From Auriscalpium vulgare (lineage: Eukaryota > Basidiomycota > Agaricomycetes > Russulales > Auriscalpiaceae), in NCBI GenBank assembly GCA_019915015.1, contig JAHBBC010000014.1, positions 1,364,001 to 1,428,000 of the forward strand: a stretch of 64,000 nt of DNA, read 5' to 3'. This document shows, one piece after another, positions 1 to 7,968 of the stretch. The position numbers and the translations under genes were made by a program. A model generated the notes under the pieces. The model had not been told where the DNA came from. It saw only the letters and a list, made by a program, of their open reading frames with translations, and did not search any database. The stretch's first letter is position 1. Every line of letters starts with the position of its first letter.

Positions 1-103
1 GAAGACTGCAGAGCCAAAAGAAAAGAGAGAGAAAGGTACACCAGAACCAGATTGAAAGCAACGCGACTCGAGAGTCGTTTGTACACATAAGGACCAGAAA
101 AGC

Positions 104-973
104 TCAGGTGGATACCTGAACAGCCTGAGCCGCTGCGGGCTCCTCTACAATGTCTGCAACTAGTGGCGTCAGCACGCCACGCGAGGTATTGCGTACACGG
201 CACGTACCTGCCTCGCCATCCGCGTCCGCAAGTACCTCGTCAATCACATCGCTCACTGCATCTGCATCTGCGTCTGCGTCTGCATCTGCATCTGCGTCAG
301 CGTCAGCGTCTGCGTCTGCGTCCGCATCGCCATCCGCATCGACATCGACCTCCGGCTCCGCGTCAGCGTCCACATCTGCGTCCACGCCGTTCTCCACGTC
401 GACCTCCGCCTCCACTTCCGCCTCCTCAGCATCCGCGTCTTTCGCCGCACCGTTCACCTTTGTCTTCGCCTTCGCGCTCTTCGAGCCGCGCACACGCTTA
501 TTCGTGGACAGAGTCACGCTCTCCATGGTGCGCGCCTTGCGACCGCCGCGCTTTGCCGGCAACGCTTTCTCCTTCTCCTTTTCTGCGGCTGCCGCGCGAC
601 CACGCTTGGGGCGACCGGACGGCGCGTCCTCTTCGCCTCCTCGCGTGCGCTTGCTCGTGCGGCGGGCGGATGGTACCTCCGGCGCGTTGTCCTTCGGACC
701 CTTCTCTGGTTTCTCGGCAGTCTTCTCCTGCTCTGCAAGCGCGGCGAGATGCTGCAGCGCCTCGTCGACTGTAGGGCGCCACAGAGAAAACGGCAAACAC
801 GTAAATAAGTGCATAGGGAGGGGGGCGGTGTACTCACGACCGGCGGTCTCGAGCCTGGCCAGGAAATCGACCATGTCCTCGCGCTTGCGCTTGCCGGGCT
901 GGGCGCCCAGGTCGCGGCAGATCATGCGCAGAGTGTCTGCCCTGAGCTGGTCCCAGGGGATTTTTGAGGACAT
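104..973 (-). CDS. SAP-domain protein with long Ala-Asp acidic tail
   Basis: The N-terminus (about residues 5-45) reads as a SAP-like helix-turn-helix: a leucine-rich first helix, the CRDLGAQPGKRKREDM turn and a second helix ending FLARLE. SAP domains bind AT-rich or scaffold DNA, so a nuclear, chromatin-linked role is inferred. An in-frame 69-nt intron (837-769, GTGAGT...CAG) follows residue 45 or so. The middle is rich in Lys/Arg/Ser/Pro with several basic clusters that could be nuclear localisation signals. The C-terminal half is extremely acidic, ending in about a dozen Asp-Ala dipeptides. The stop is at 104 and the start at 973, the first ATG before the SAP helix. A hAT transposon sits 80 bp upstream of this start. 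The precise function is not recognised. Confidence 0.75.
   Translation of the reverse strand: MSSKIPWDQLRADTLRMICRDLGAQPGKRKREDMVDFLARLETAGREYTAPLPMHLFTCLPFSLWRPTVDEALQHLAALAEQEKTAEKPEKGPKDNAPEVPSARRTSKRTRGGEEDAPSGRPKRGRAAAAEKEKEKALPAKRGGRKARTMESVTLSTNKRVRGSKSAKAKTKVNGAAKDADAEEAEVEAEVDVENGVDADVDADAEPEVDVDADGDADADADADADADADADADADADAVSDVIDEVLADADGEAGTCRVRNTSRGVLTPLVADIVEEPAAAQAVQVST
250..350. repeat. Hexanucleotide-like microsatellite coding for Ala-Asp
   Basis: Imperfect repeat of GCATCT/GCGTCT/GCGTCA units inside the SAP-domain gene. On the minus strand it encodes alternating Asp and Ala. All frames are open through it, which creates the long serine-alanine ORF on the plus strand; that ORF is an artefact. 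Such tracts are prone to length change by slippage. Confidence 0.8.
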
Positions 974-1054
974 TTTCGGGGGCAGCGGTGGGAAAGAGAG
1001 GCGCGCGGGGTTGGGTTGGACTTGGAATGCTGCCAGTAGAGATCCTCCGTTGCC

Positions 1055-1062
1055 GTGAGCCG
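1055..1062. repeat. Left 8-bp target site duplication (GTGAGCCG)
   Basis: The 8 bp immediately outside the left terminal inverted repeat read GTGAGCCG and are matched exactly at 6387-6394. An 8-bp duplication is the hallmark of hAT-superfamily insertion. Confidence 0.93.
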
Positions 1063-1082
1063 TAGTGTTGCGGGAAAAACCT
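1063..1082 (+). repeat. Left terminal inverted repeat of hAT element
   Basis: TAGTGTTGCGGGAAAAACCT. It matches the right end, read on the minus strand, at 19 of 20 positions; the difference is T versus C at position 4. Confidence 0.92.
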
Positions 1083-1441
1083 CTGGCCAGTATCCCCCCG
1101 GTAAGGTACCGGTGGCGCTCCTAGCCGGGGAGGTATCAAACCGGTACCGTACCAGGGAAATAGTCACGTGATGTTTAGTTCCCACGCAGTAGCAGCTCGA
1201 TTTTCGCGTACACACGAGGATTTGGAATGGTTTCAATGCATCAGATGAAGATTTAGCAGTGTATGTATCCATAGCCAAATTGCCAGAGCTTAGCCGTAGG
1301 TGCCCCGACCTGTACGAATTCGCTGCTGCCTGCTACACAAGTGTCATGATTTGTCAGCAGACGCGGCTTTTGCAAGGCTGCCGCAGCACTCGAGCGTACA
1401 TTGTAACAACGCGTACAATACATACTGAAACCTCGGGAGGC
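1083..1441. promoter_or_regulatory. Left subterminal region of hAT element
   Basis: Non-coding stretch between the left TIR and the transposase stop codon. It contains GGTACCGGT (1115-1123), CCGGTACCGT (1141-1150) and CACGTGATGT (1165-1174), which recur near the right end. These are candidate transposase-binding subterminal repeats. No coding signal is seen. Confidence 0.55.
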
Positions 1442-4188
1442 TTATTGAAACAAGGCATCTGTGCTGAAATCATTGTCCTCTTCATCAGAATCTGGTATGC
1501 TCTCGTCCCTAGCCTGACCTGCACTGACTCCGACAGCAGGGTTCCGACGTGCAGGAAGCTGAGCTTCCTCCGCGAGGACATCAGATAAAATTGCAGACCT
1601 CAGGTTGATGTGAGGCATCTTGATGAAAGCATTGGCAGGTTCGTACGGTTCTGCCAGGTCTTCACCTTGAACGTCATTGTCGTCATTGTCGTCTTCTTCG
1701 TCCGACATCGGTGCGGGTGCGTTTTCTGAAGAGGGGAATACCTTCTTTTCGATGTTGTAGAACTTGACCGAAGGGAATTGATTAGTGTGCGCGCGCACCT
1801 GCTCGAATGGTTGGAACACTGTGTACTTCAATAAAGAACGGAGGTTGCTTACCTTGCTCTTAGACATGTGGTACTGTCGGACTTGAGTCATTGCAGACAT
1901 GTTATGCACGGATAGCCGATTCCTATGCTTTGGAGTAAGCCATGTGAATGTAGAGCCAGTCCGTTCATCGGGCATGGAGTTGACTCGGACGGAATACAGT
2001 TTGATAGCGAGATGCTATTCATGACAGCATCAGTCGGCAGCGCTCGGTGAATCATACGGACACGAACACGTACCGGAAGGATGTGCACATTATCAGAGCC
2101 AACACGGCCTTCCACCACTTAAGGACCGCCTGCGGAACCGTATCGTCGAGCGGATGATCGAATGGGAACTGGTGTCGAGCATAGGCTAGAGTTTCCTGTG
2201 AAGTTGGGCTGTAAATGATTTCCCTTTTTTTGCCCACTTCAAGAATGCCTTCTTATGGCCATGAACGATCTCTTTCTCTCCGATGTTGGCTAAGAAGCGG
2301 ACAACGGACTCGAAAATTGATGGATGCCGAACACCAATGAGTGTCACCTTCTCGCCTTCCGGTAGCCACAGGTCCGACGTGATAAGATCTGATTGATGCA
2401 CACATAAGACAGCGACGAGATGCAAGCAAAAGAATGGCTCTAACCAGGGTTCAGATATGCTGCAGCAAGGTATGCATTATTAGCTATGTTGCCATCCAGA
2501 AAGAGTTGGCGATGTCGCGCATTGAGGATGCCGCGGATGGCGTTCGCGACCTCAGCGTCAAAATACAGCCTAGGATTTTGAAAGGCGTCCTCTGTTGCAC
2601 GAATAACAGCATGCCAGAATATATAGACGTCGGCAGCAGTCGCCTCCAGAGCCTCCAGGCAGGCTAATGCCTTTGTTGCAGGCAAAGTGGCCGCGATGAA
2701 CTGGGAGAGACCAGACTCGAACTTGAATGTCTGGTGATCATCCGGTGCAGGCTGAAAATACTCAGCAATTTCCTGCGAATGTTGTCAGCAAGTCATTTCG
2801 TCTAGTCGATCCATCAATTGTACCTCATAAAGTCCGTTAGGCGATTCACGGATGACTTTCTTGATCGCAGCTGAGGACCGATGGACAGAGCGAGCAGAGA
2901 GCGGGATTGTTGCGAATCTCGTCTTTCCGATAGCCTCCAGGCCGCGTCCTGTCTTTAGTTTTTCACGAGCTTTCTTGAGGGCTGCATGTCCAGCGTGCGA
3001 GGTATGAAATAATGTTATTGTCTGCCGCACCACACGGATGATCTGGTTGCGGATTAGATCTGATTAATGCTGGTAGTGTGGACGTTTGCGCACCGGTTTG
3101 AAAACATCAATGAGATTAATCTCAAGGATTGTGCGATTCAAGTGATGGCAAACATCCGCAAGATTGAGCGCAGTGGGCATGAGGGCCAGAATTGCAATGG
3201 AACGCGAGGCTCGCGTGTTACCCGTGCTATCACATGTCAGGCCGGAAAACCTGGACGGACCGATGGCATTGACAATCTGCGCGAAGTTGTTAGAAATTGC
3301 TGAAGTAGTTAAGTTCCAATGCCCACGCACCGGACTTGCGACATTCTCAACAATCCAAGGTGCAGTGTGCGACTCGGAAGTTGCCTCCCGTGTGTCCATC
3401 AAGTATACTTCACGGTCTGAGGTCGAGACGTGTACAGTCCAGTAGGACTCACGACCTGTCGAAGTTCCGCCGTCATAGGAGAGAGTGAGGTCTTCCTGAC
3501 CTTGCAGATACTTGAGTTGCTCCCGGCGGACCCACGATGCTTCGTTTACGATGCCTTCATATTCGAGCTTGTCTCTGGTTGAAGGTGCATATGATGGTAA
3601 GGCAATCTCAAGCATCTCCTTCCACTCCGGCGCGAGACGATATATGTTGGCAAACCCGCGACGCATATGAGTTTAAGAATGGCAAGGTCGAGCTTTCTGT
3701 GACGCTCGAGCTTCCCAAGCGCCTTTGCTTGCCGAAAGAACGCATGTGTCGCGGCGCCTGCATCTTGCTTCTCCCCATCTTGTCCAATTCCATCTTGAGC
3801 TCCTAGTTCCTTCGCAACCATCATGGATCCTTTCGAATTGGTGAGCTCCTGGACCTGCGCAGACAGTGCCTTTCAGCTGAATGTATGTGCACTTTCTCCC
3901 GCAGCTCTGAGGACAGCTGGGGCAGTCCTTTGCATGACGAACGACTCGGATCAACGCTCGATGTCGGAAAGTATGATGGCAAGGGTTATCAGGACCTCCG
4001 ACACAGCGCCAGAGCAGCGTAGTTGGATTGTCGCGGCGATAGCAAGCCTCGGTGAGAGCGTCCATCAGAGGATCCGGCGGCCGTCCTCCCCGGCGCGCAT
4101 CCTTCTTCGGCTGCACCCATTTGACAAGGTCACCAGGGTTAAGCTCAATCTCCATGTCGCTCCCATCTTCTTCCCCCATCTCGTTCAC
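1442..4188 (-). pseudogene. hAT transposase, BED finger + DUF659-like + dimerisation region, frameshifted
   Basis: In order on the minus strand: a BED-like zinc finger (WRCVGGPDNPCHH...H...C near 4000-4060), a helical segment, the DUF659/RNase-H-like core with LSYDGGTSTGRESYW near 3450, the GRGLEAIGKTRFAT block near 2900, and a C-terminal dimerisation region with WLTPKHRNRL near 1930, ending in an acidic tail. These blocks match the usual order of fungal hAT transposases. They lie in several frames. Some joins have clear GT-AG introns. Three points near 3917, 3870 and 3625 instead need single-base shifts to keep the conserved reading, so this copy looks inactivated or carries sequence errors. 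No ATG is seen at the far 5' end; the first in-frame one is near 4176. An open frame continues through an intron (4382-4321) into the Ulp1 gene region, so the 5' end is uncertain. Confidence 0.8.
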
Positions 4189-4408
4189 ATACGGAGCTGC
4201 GCCGTCCGCAACTCCTTCGGCATCTGATTTCTGTTCATCGAGCTGCTGGTCTTGCAGTACCGGTGAACTACTAGGCTGCTTGTGCGTAGCGACTGTGTTT
4301 CCGCCCGAACGCTTTGCAACCTGTAAGCAAAGCTTCTGTTACTTACTGCTGTCGCGCGCTGACAACCTCTTTGGGCACTTACAGTTGACGTTCCAGCAAT
4401 ATGCAGAT

Positions 4409-5953
4409 TCAACGGCGCCGGTTTGAAGACCTCGTCCCACTGCTGCTTGCTCCCCGCATTGCCGGAACTCTCCGCCGGTTCCTTTCTTTCGAAGCGGCAT
4501 TTTTCTTCGTGCGTTTGGCTGGCACGGTGAGTGGCGTGACATTGGTGGCTACACTCAGTCGCCTCTTAACGACGCCTTCTAGACTCAATAACTGCGGCTT
4601 CGTGAACGCCGATGTGTGCGCACTTGCCCGTATAAGCATGCCAGGCGCTAGCATATTGGACTTGTATTTGAGACTGTCCTGCACTGTCGGTGAGTCGAGT
4701 CCGCAAGTAAGTGAAGCTGAGCGCGCACTGACCATGTCACGTAGGTAACACATTATGTCAGCAAGGTGTCGAATGCGTTGCACGACACAGTCTGTATCCG
4801 AGAGGAGATGGATGTCGTCGGGGATGAGATGGTGAGCAAGAGAATTGTGGCTGAGGACAGAGCAGGAGAAGCTGTCGAGCTGTGGGGTGCATGGTAACAC
4901 GTTGAGTGAAAGCGGCCCAGTCGCTCCGTGTTGTCCTAACCACCATTCTATCATCTCCAACAGCTCGCGGGGCGGCTTCCGTCCAAGAGAATCAGCATAG
5001 AAAGCCGTGTGTGGCTCTACGCTGATCGCAACGGACACCCAGTGATTTGTCTCGTGTACGGCTGCTGGCAAGAGCACATCCGCGCCATCGATCCGCACCC
5101 CGATCGTCATTCCAACCTCCTTGAGTGATCCATCTTGCAGCTGCGAGCCAGCCAATCGTAGGGGAGTGATGCCGCGCATTGATTGGTAAGATGTTCCGCT
5201 AGCATTGAGTCGTGCGCGGTTGCGGTACGTGTCAATGAGCTTGACTGATGCCGCACTCGGCAGTATACATGCCGGCTTGCCTTGTCTTTGCAGACGATGA
5301 CCTAGCAGCATCCCCAGCTGATCCATATGCTCCGCCGCCAGCCAACGCCGACCACAGTACGATGTAAGCGTCTTTGGATCGACGCCCATCGTCGTTGGGA
5401 GGGGTACGTCCCATGGCCAGTCGTCGAGGAGTGCTGACGTGTCTGCAGCAAGGGACTTCACCTCGTCGTTGAGCAAGCCCTCGGTCCAAGTCTTCAACCA
5501 CGCAGTGGCCAGAGAAAGGCGCGCCTTGGCAGCGAGTATGCGCCGGACCTCGTACCAGTAGGTGAGAACCCACATCGGGGTTTTGAGTGTTTGTTGAGTG
5601 ACCGACTCTTGAACAGGATAGCCCAGGCAAGCATAGCCTGTCTCTAGGGCGGGGATGACGCGGTTTTGCAGGATTTCCAACACCTCGGTGTGCGGCGGCA
5701 TCGGCCTAGAGAGCAGGACCATTGCATTTGCGGCCGTTATGAAGCTTTGGCCCTTCGAGAAGAGTGTGCTCTGCTGGAGCAGAGACGGCGCGTTCGCCTC
5801 CGGTGGGACAGGGAAATTTTGGATATCGGCATTGCGCAGGGCTGGTGTGGGTAGTAGGACATGTTTAATGTCGTCGGGAATGGGTATTCTTTTGAGGATA
5901 TCACCCAGAGTTTGAAATGAGTCGATGTCGTGGATGACCTCGTCGTCCGCCAT
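4409..5953 (-). CDS. Ulp1-type (C48) cysteine protease carried by the hAT element
   Basis: Intact single-exon ORF of 514 aa. The C-terminal half carries the C48 SUMO-protease signature: His in NHWVSVAI (about residue 303), Asp in FYADSLG (about 320), the oxyanion Gln in CTPQLDSF and the catalytic Cys in SFSCSV (about 363). The N-terminal 200 residues are helical and family-specific. The C-terminus is basic (VKRRLSV...AKRTKKN, then RNRRR), consistent with nuclear localisation. Ulp1-like domains are known cargo of MULE and KDZ transposons and are thought to deSUMOylate host or transposase proteins; that role here is inference. The gene lies upstream of the transposase on the same strand and overlaps its possible 5' open frame, so one shared transcript is possible. 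It has no frame break, unlike its neighbour. Confidence 0.85.
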   Translation of the reverse strand: MADDEVIHDIDSFQTLGDILKRIPIPDDIKHVLLPTPALRNADIQNFPVPPEANAPSLLQQSTLFSKGQSFITAANAMVLLSRPMPPHTEVLEILQNRVIPALETGYACLGYPVQESVTQQTLKTPMWVLTYWYEVRRILAAKARLSLATAWLKTWTEGLLNDEVKSLAADTSALLDDWPWDVPLPTTMGVDPKTLTSYCGRRWLAAEHMDQLGMLLGHRLQRQGKPACILPSAASVKLIDTYRNRARLNASGTSYQSMRGITPLRLAGSQLQDGSLKEVGMTIGVRIDGADVLLPAAVHETNHWVSVAISVEPHTAFYADSLGRKPPRELLEMIEWWLGQHGATGPLSLNVLPCTPQLDSFSCSVLSHNSLAHHLIPDDIHLLSDTDCVVQRIRHLADIMCYLRDMVSARSASLTCGLDSPTVQDSLKYKSNMLAPGMLIRASAHTSAFTKPQLLSLEGVVKRRLSVATNVTPLTVPAKRTKKNAASKERNRRRVPAMRGASSSGTRSSNRRR

Positions 5954-6366
5954 TTGACAGTTTTGAGGGTTGGCAAAATGTGCTAGGCCAGTGTCGAAGG
6001 TGAAGATTGCGCCCTCATTTAGTCACTCACTACGGAGTGTAAATGTCGATCACAGCAACGGGTCGATCATACACACGTTGCTGCATACAACACTCTTGCA
6101 ACTATCCCATGCCGAGGCGGGATGTGTCTAATACCTCCTTAAACATCCGCGTAGCATTGCACAACCACCTTACGACTGCCGGCCATGTCTGCGTGCGAGG
6201 CTGCGAGCCTCATGGCTCATGGGCCGGCGCCGGGCGCCGGAGGGGCCGACACACATCACGTGCTGGAGGTATTGTACCGGGTATATTGGGGCCCAGGGCA
6301 GGGCAGGTATGGTACCGGTACTATACAGGTACATTACCGGGGAAAAACGTTTTCGGGGAAAAACTC
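5954..6366. promoter_or_regulatory. Right subterminal region of hAT element, Ulp1 promoter side
   Basis: Non-coding stretch between the Ulp1 start codon and the right TIR. It holds a GC-rich block (6220-6250), ATCACGTG (6255-6262), GGTACCGGTACTATAC (6311-6326) and two GGGGAAAAA blocks near 6338-6364. It should contain the element's promoter and the inner transposase-binding repeats. No ORF here looks genuine. Confidence 0.5.
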
Positions 6367-6386
6367 AGGTTTTTCCCGCAACGCTA
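6367..6386 (-). repeat. Right terminal inverted repeat of hAT element
   Basis: Read on the minus strand this is TAGCGTTGCGGGAAAAACCT, matching the left end at 19 of 20 bases. Confidence 0.92.
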
Positions 6387-6394
6387 GTGAGCCG
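6387..6394. repeat. Right 8-bp target site duplication (GTGAGCCG)
   Basis: Exact copy of 1055-1062. The reconstructed empty site is the junction of the sequence before 1063 with the sequence after 6394. Confidence 0.93.
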
Positions 6395-6512
6395 AAGGAC
6401 CGGGACCCCTGACTCGTGTTGGATCACGTGGATGAGCTGTGGGGTCCTGCTCTAAGCACCGTGACCTTGCTATGTAGGCTTGCTTGTGGCACACCAACTA
6501 GACTGCAGCCTC

Positions 6513-7849
6513 ATGACTGAGCGCAACGCTATGTATTCGCTCCCTGCTCGTCTCCCTCCAGAGATCATCTCTCACATCATCTCTTACCTCGACTCGCCGC
6601 ATGACTTCTATCCACTGCTCACCTCATCCACCCAGTTGTACACCATCGCCCTGCGCACCCTGTACCGCACTATCCGCCAACTTCCGTCTCCCACCGCCAT
6701 CCTCCTCCTCCGCTCTCTTGATATCTCTCATTCAACGCCGCGACACACCCTGCTCACGTCCCTCACATTAGACCTTCGCTACAGCCGTCCATTACGTGCA
6801 CTTCCACAACTTGTGCACCGCGTGCTGCTCGTGCTCCCCAAGCTTACTTCATTCTCTCTCGACCTGCTCCCCACCAATGGTGCTCTGCAAGCGATGCTCC
6901 CGCACGACGCGCCGTTCCGTCTGCGCACGCTACGTATCTCCGCACAGTGCGTCATTTCCTGCGCTTACCTTCCTCCGCCCGCCCAGACACGCTTTGCAGG
7001 ATCGACGCGGCGCTGTCCGCCTTTTTGGAGGGGCAGGACGACATCGTCGAGTTGACGCTGCTCGGATGGACGTCTGCGCCGTTTGCGCTCGCGCCCCGCG
7101 CGCTCCCGCGCCTACGCTCGTTCCGCACTGAGAGATCCCATATTCTAAGCGAGGTCAGTGTTATTCGCAGCCCTCCATACCGAAGTTGAAGCCGAAAGTT
7201 GTTTGACAGGTGATCACCGGCCGCCCCGTTGAATTCGTCTCGCTGTCACTCTCCGCAGATGGCATCTACGAGACCCTCGCGGCGCTCACGCGCTCCACGA
7301 CCCCATCACGCGCTTCACCGCAGTGGTCGTCGACTCAGCGACCTCCGCGCCAACATCTGTCACACATCTCATCCCGCAAATTGCGACATGCCTCCCCGCC
7401 CTCGAGTCCCTGAGCATTATCACAATCGTGCAGAACTACGACATCGTGAGTTCTCGCTCCTTCTCCTGCGCAAGCAAGCTGATGTTCGCTGGGTAGGGGA
7501 CGATGCACGCGTCGACACCGCTGCTTGCCGACTTCGCACAACTGCGCTACCTGACATTCATGGCGTCCGGCGAGCCGGAGTACGAGCTCGCGGACGAGGC
7601 CGATGTCGCGGCGGACTGGGGACGCGCGTGTCCTACGCTCAGGACAATTATTCTGCCCAAAGGTGGTGTGTGGTTTCCAAGGGATGGGCAGTGGACGTCG
7701 TCGTGAGTAGGTGACAAGGGTGGCCTATAACAACTACCTATCGTACTACTAGCCTCCGCAACGCATGCCTGGATCAACGGCCACAATGGACATTTCTCGC
7801 TCTCCAATCTGCGTATGAACACAGCGTGTCGATTCAATCAGATCATTGA
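6513..7849 (+). CDS. F-box protein (Agaricomycete type)
   Basis: The N-terminus contains LPPEIISHIISYLDSP followed by LLTSSTQLYTIAL, a typical fungal F-box helix pair that docks on Skp1 of SCF ubiquitin ligases. The rest alternates hydrophobic segments such as LRTLRIS and LESLSII, as in the degenerate leucine-rich tails of basidiomycete F-box proteins. The start is the ATG at 6513; an upstream in-frame ATG at 6480 is possible. Introns are inferred near 6949-6999, 7153-7209, 7446-7500 and 7706-7750, giving a final exon that ends QSDH at 7849. The gene begins about 120 bp beyond the right edge of the hAT element. The substrate is unknown. Confidence 0.75.
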
Positions 7850-7968
7850 TGAATTTTAGACTACAAGTAACGCGTCCGGAATCTCACATTGGACCATGTA
7901 ACAAAACGATAGCGATGATAGCGATAAACAAAACGACGTTAAACCCACGGCCCTAAATCGTCTCCTGC

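Larger units (their letters stand above)
1063..6386 (-). mobile_element. Complete hAT-superfamily DNA transposon with Ulp1 protease gene
   Basis: This is a 5324-bp element bounded by 20-bp terminal inverted repeats (TIRs) with one mismatch (TAGTGTTGCGGGAAAAACCT at the left; TAGCG... on the minus strand at the right) and an exact 8-bp target duplication. The TAGNG start fits the hAT TIR rule. Both genes run on the minus strand: a Ulp1-type protease (4409-5953) followed by a BED-finger/DUF659-like/hAT-dimerisation transposase (1442-4188). Subterminal regions share GGTACCGG-type palindromes and a CACGTGATGT motif in inverted orientation (1165-1174 and on the minus strand near 6254-6263). The perfect target duplication and near-identical TIRs argue for a recent insertion. 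The insertion lies just upstream of the SAP-domain gene. Confidence 0.92.

Noticed and set aside
150..1058. 302-aa plus-strand ORF rich in Ser-Ala
   Set aside because: It is the mirror of the Asp-Ala repeat in the minus-strand SAP gene; the repeat keeps all frames open.
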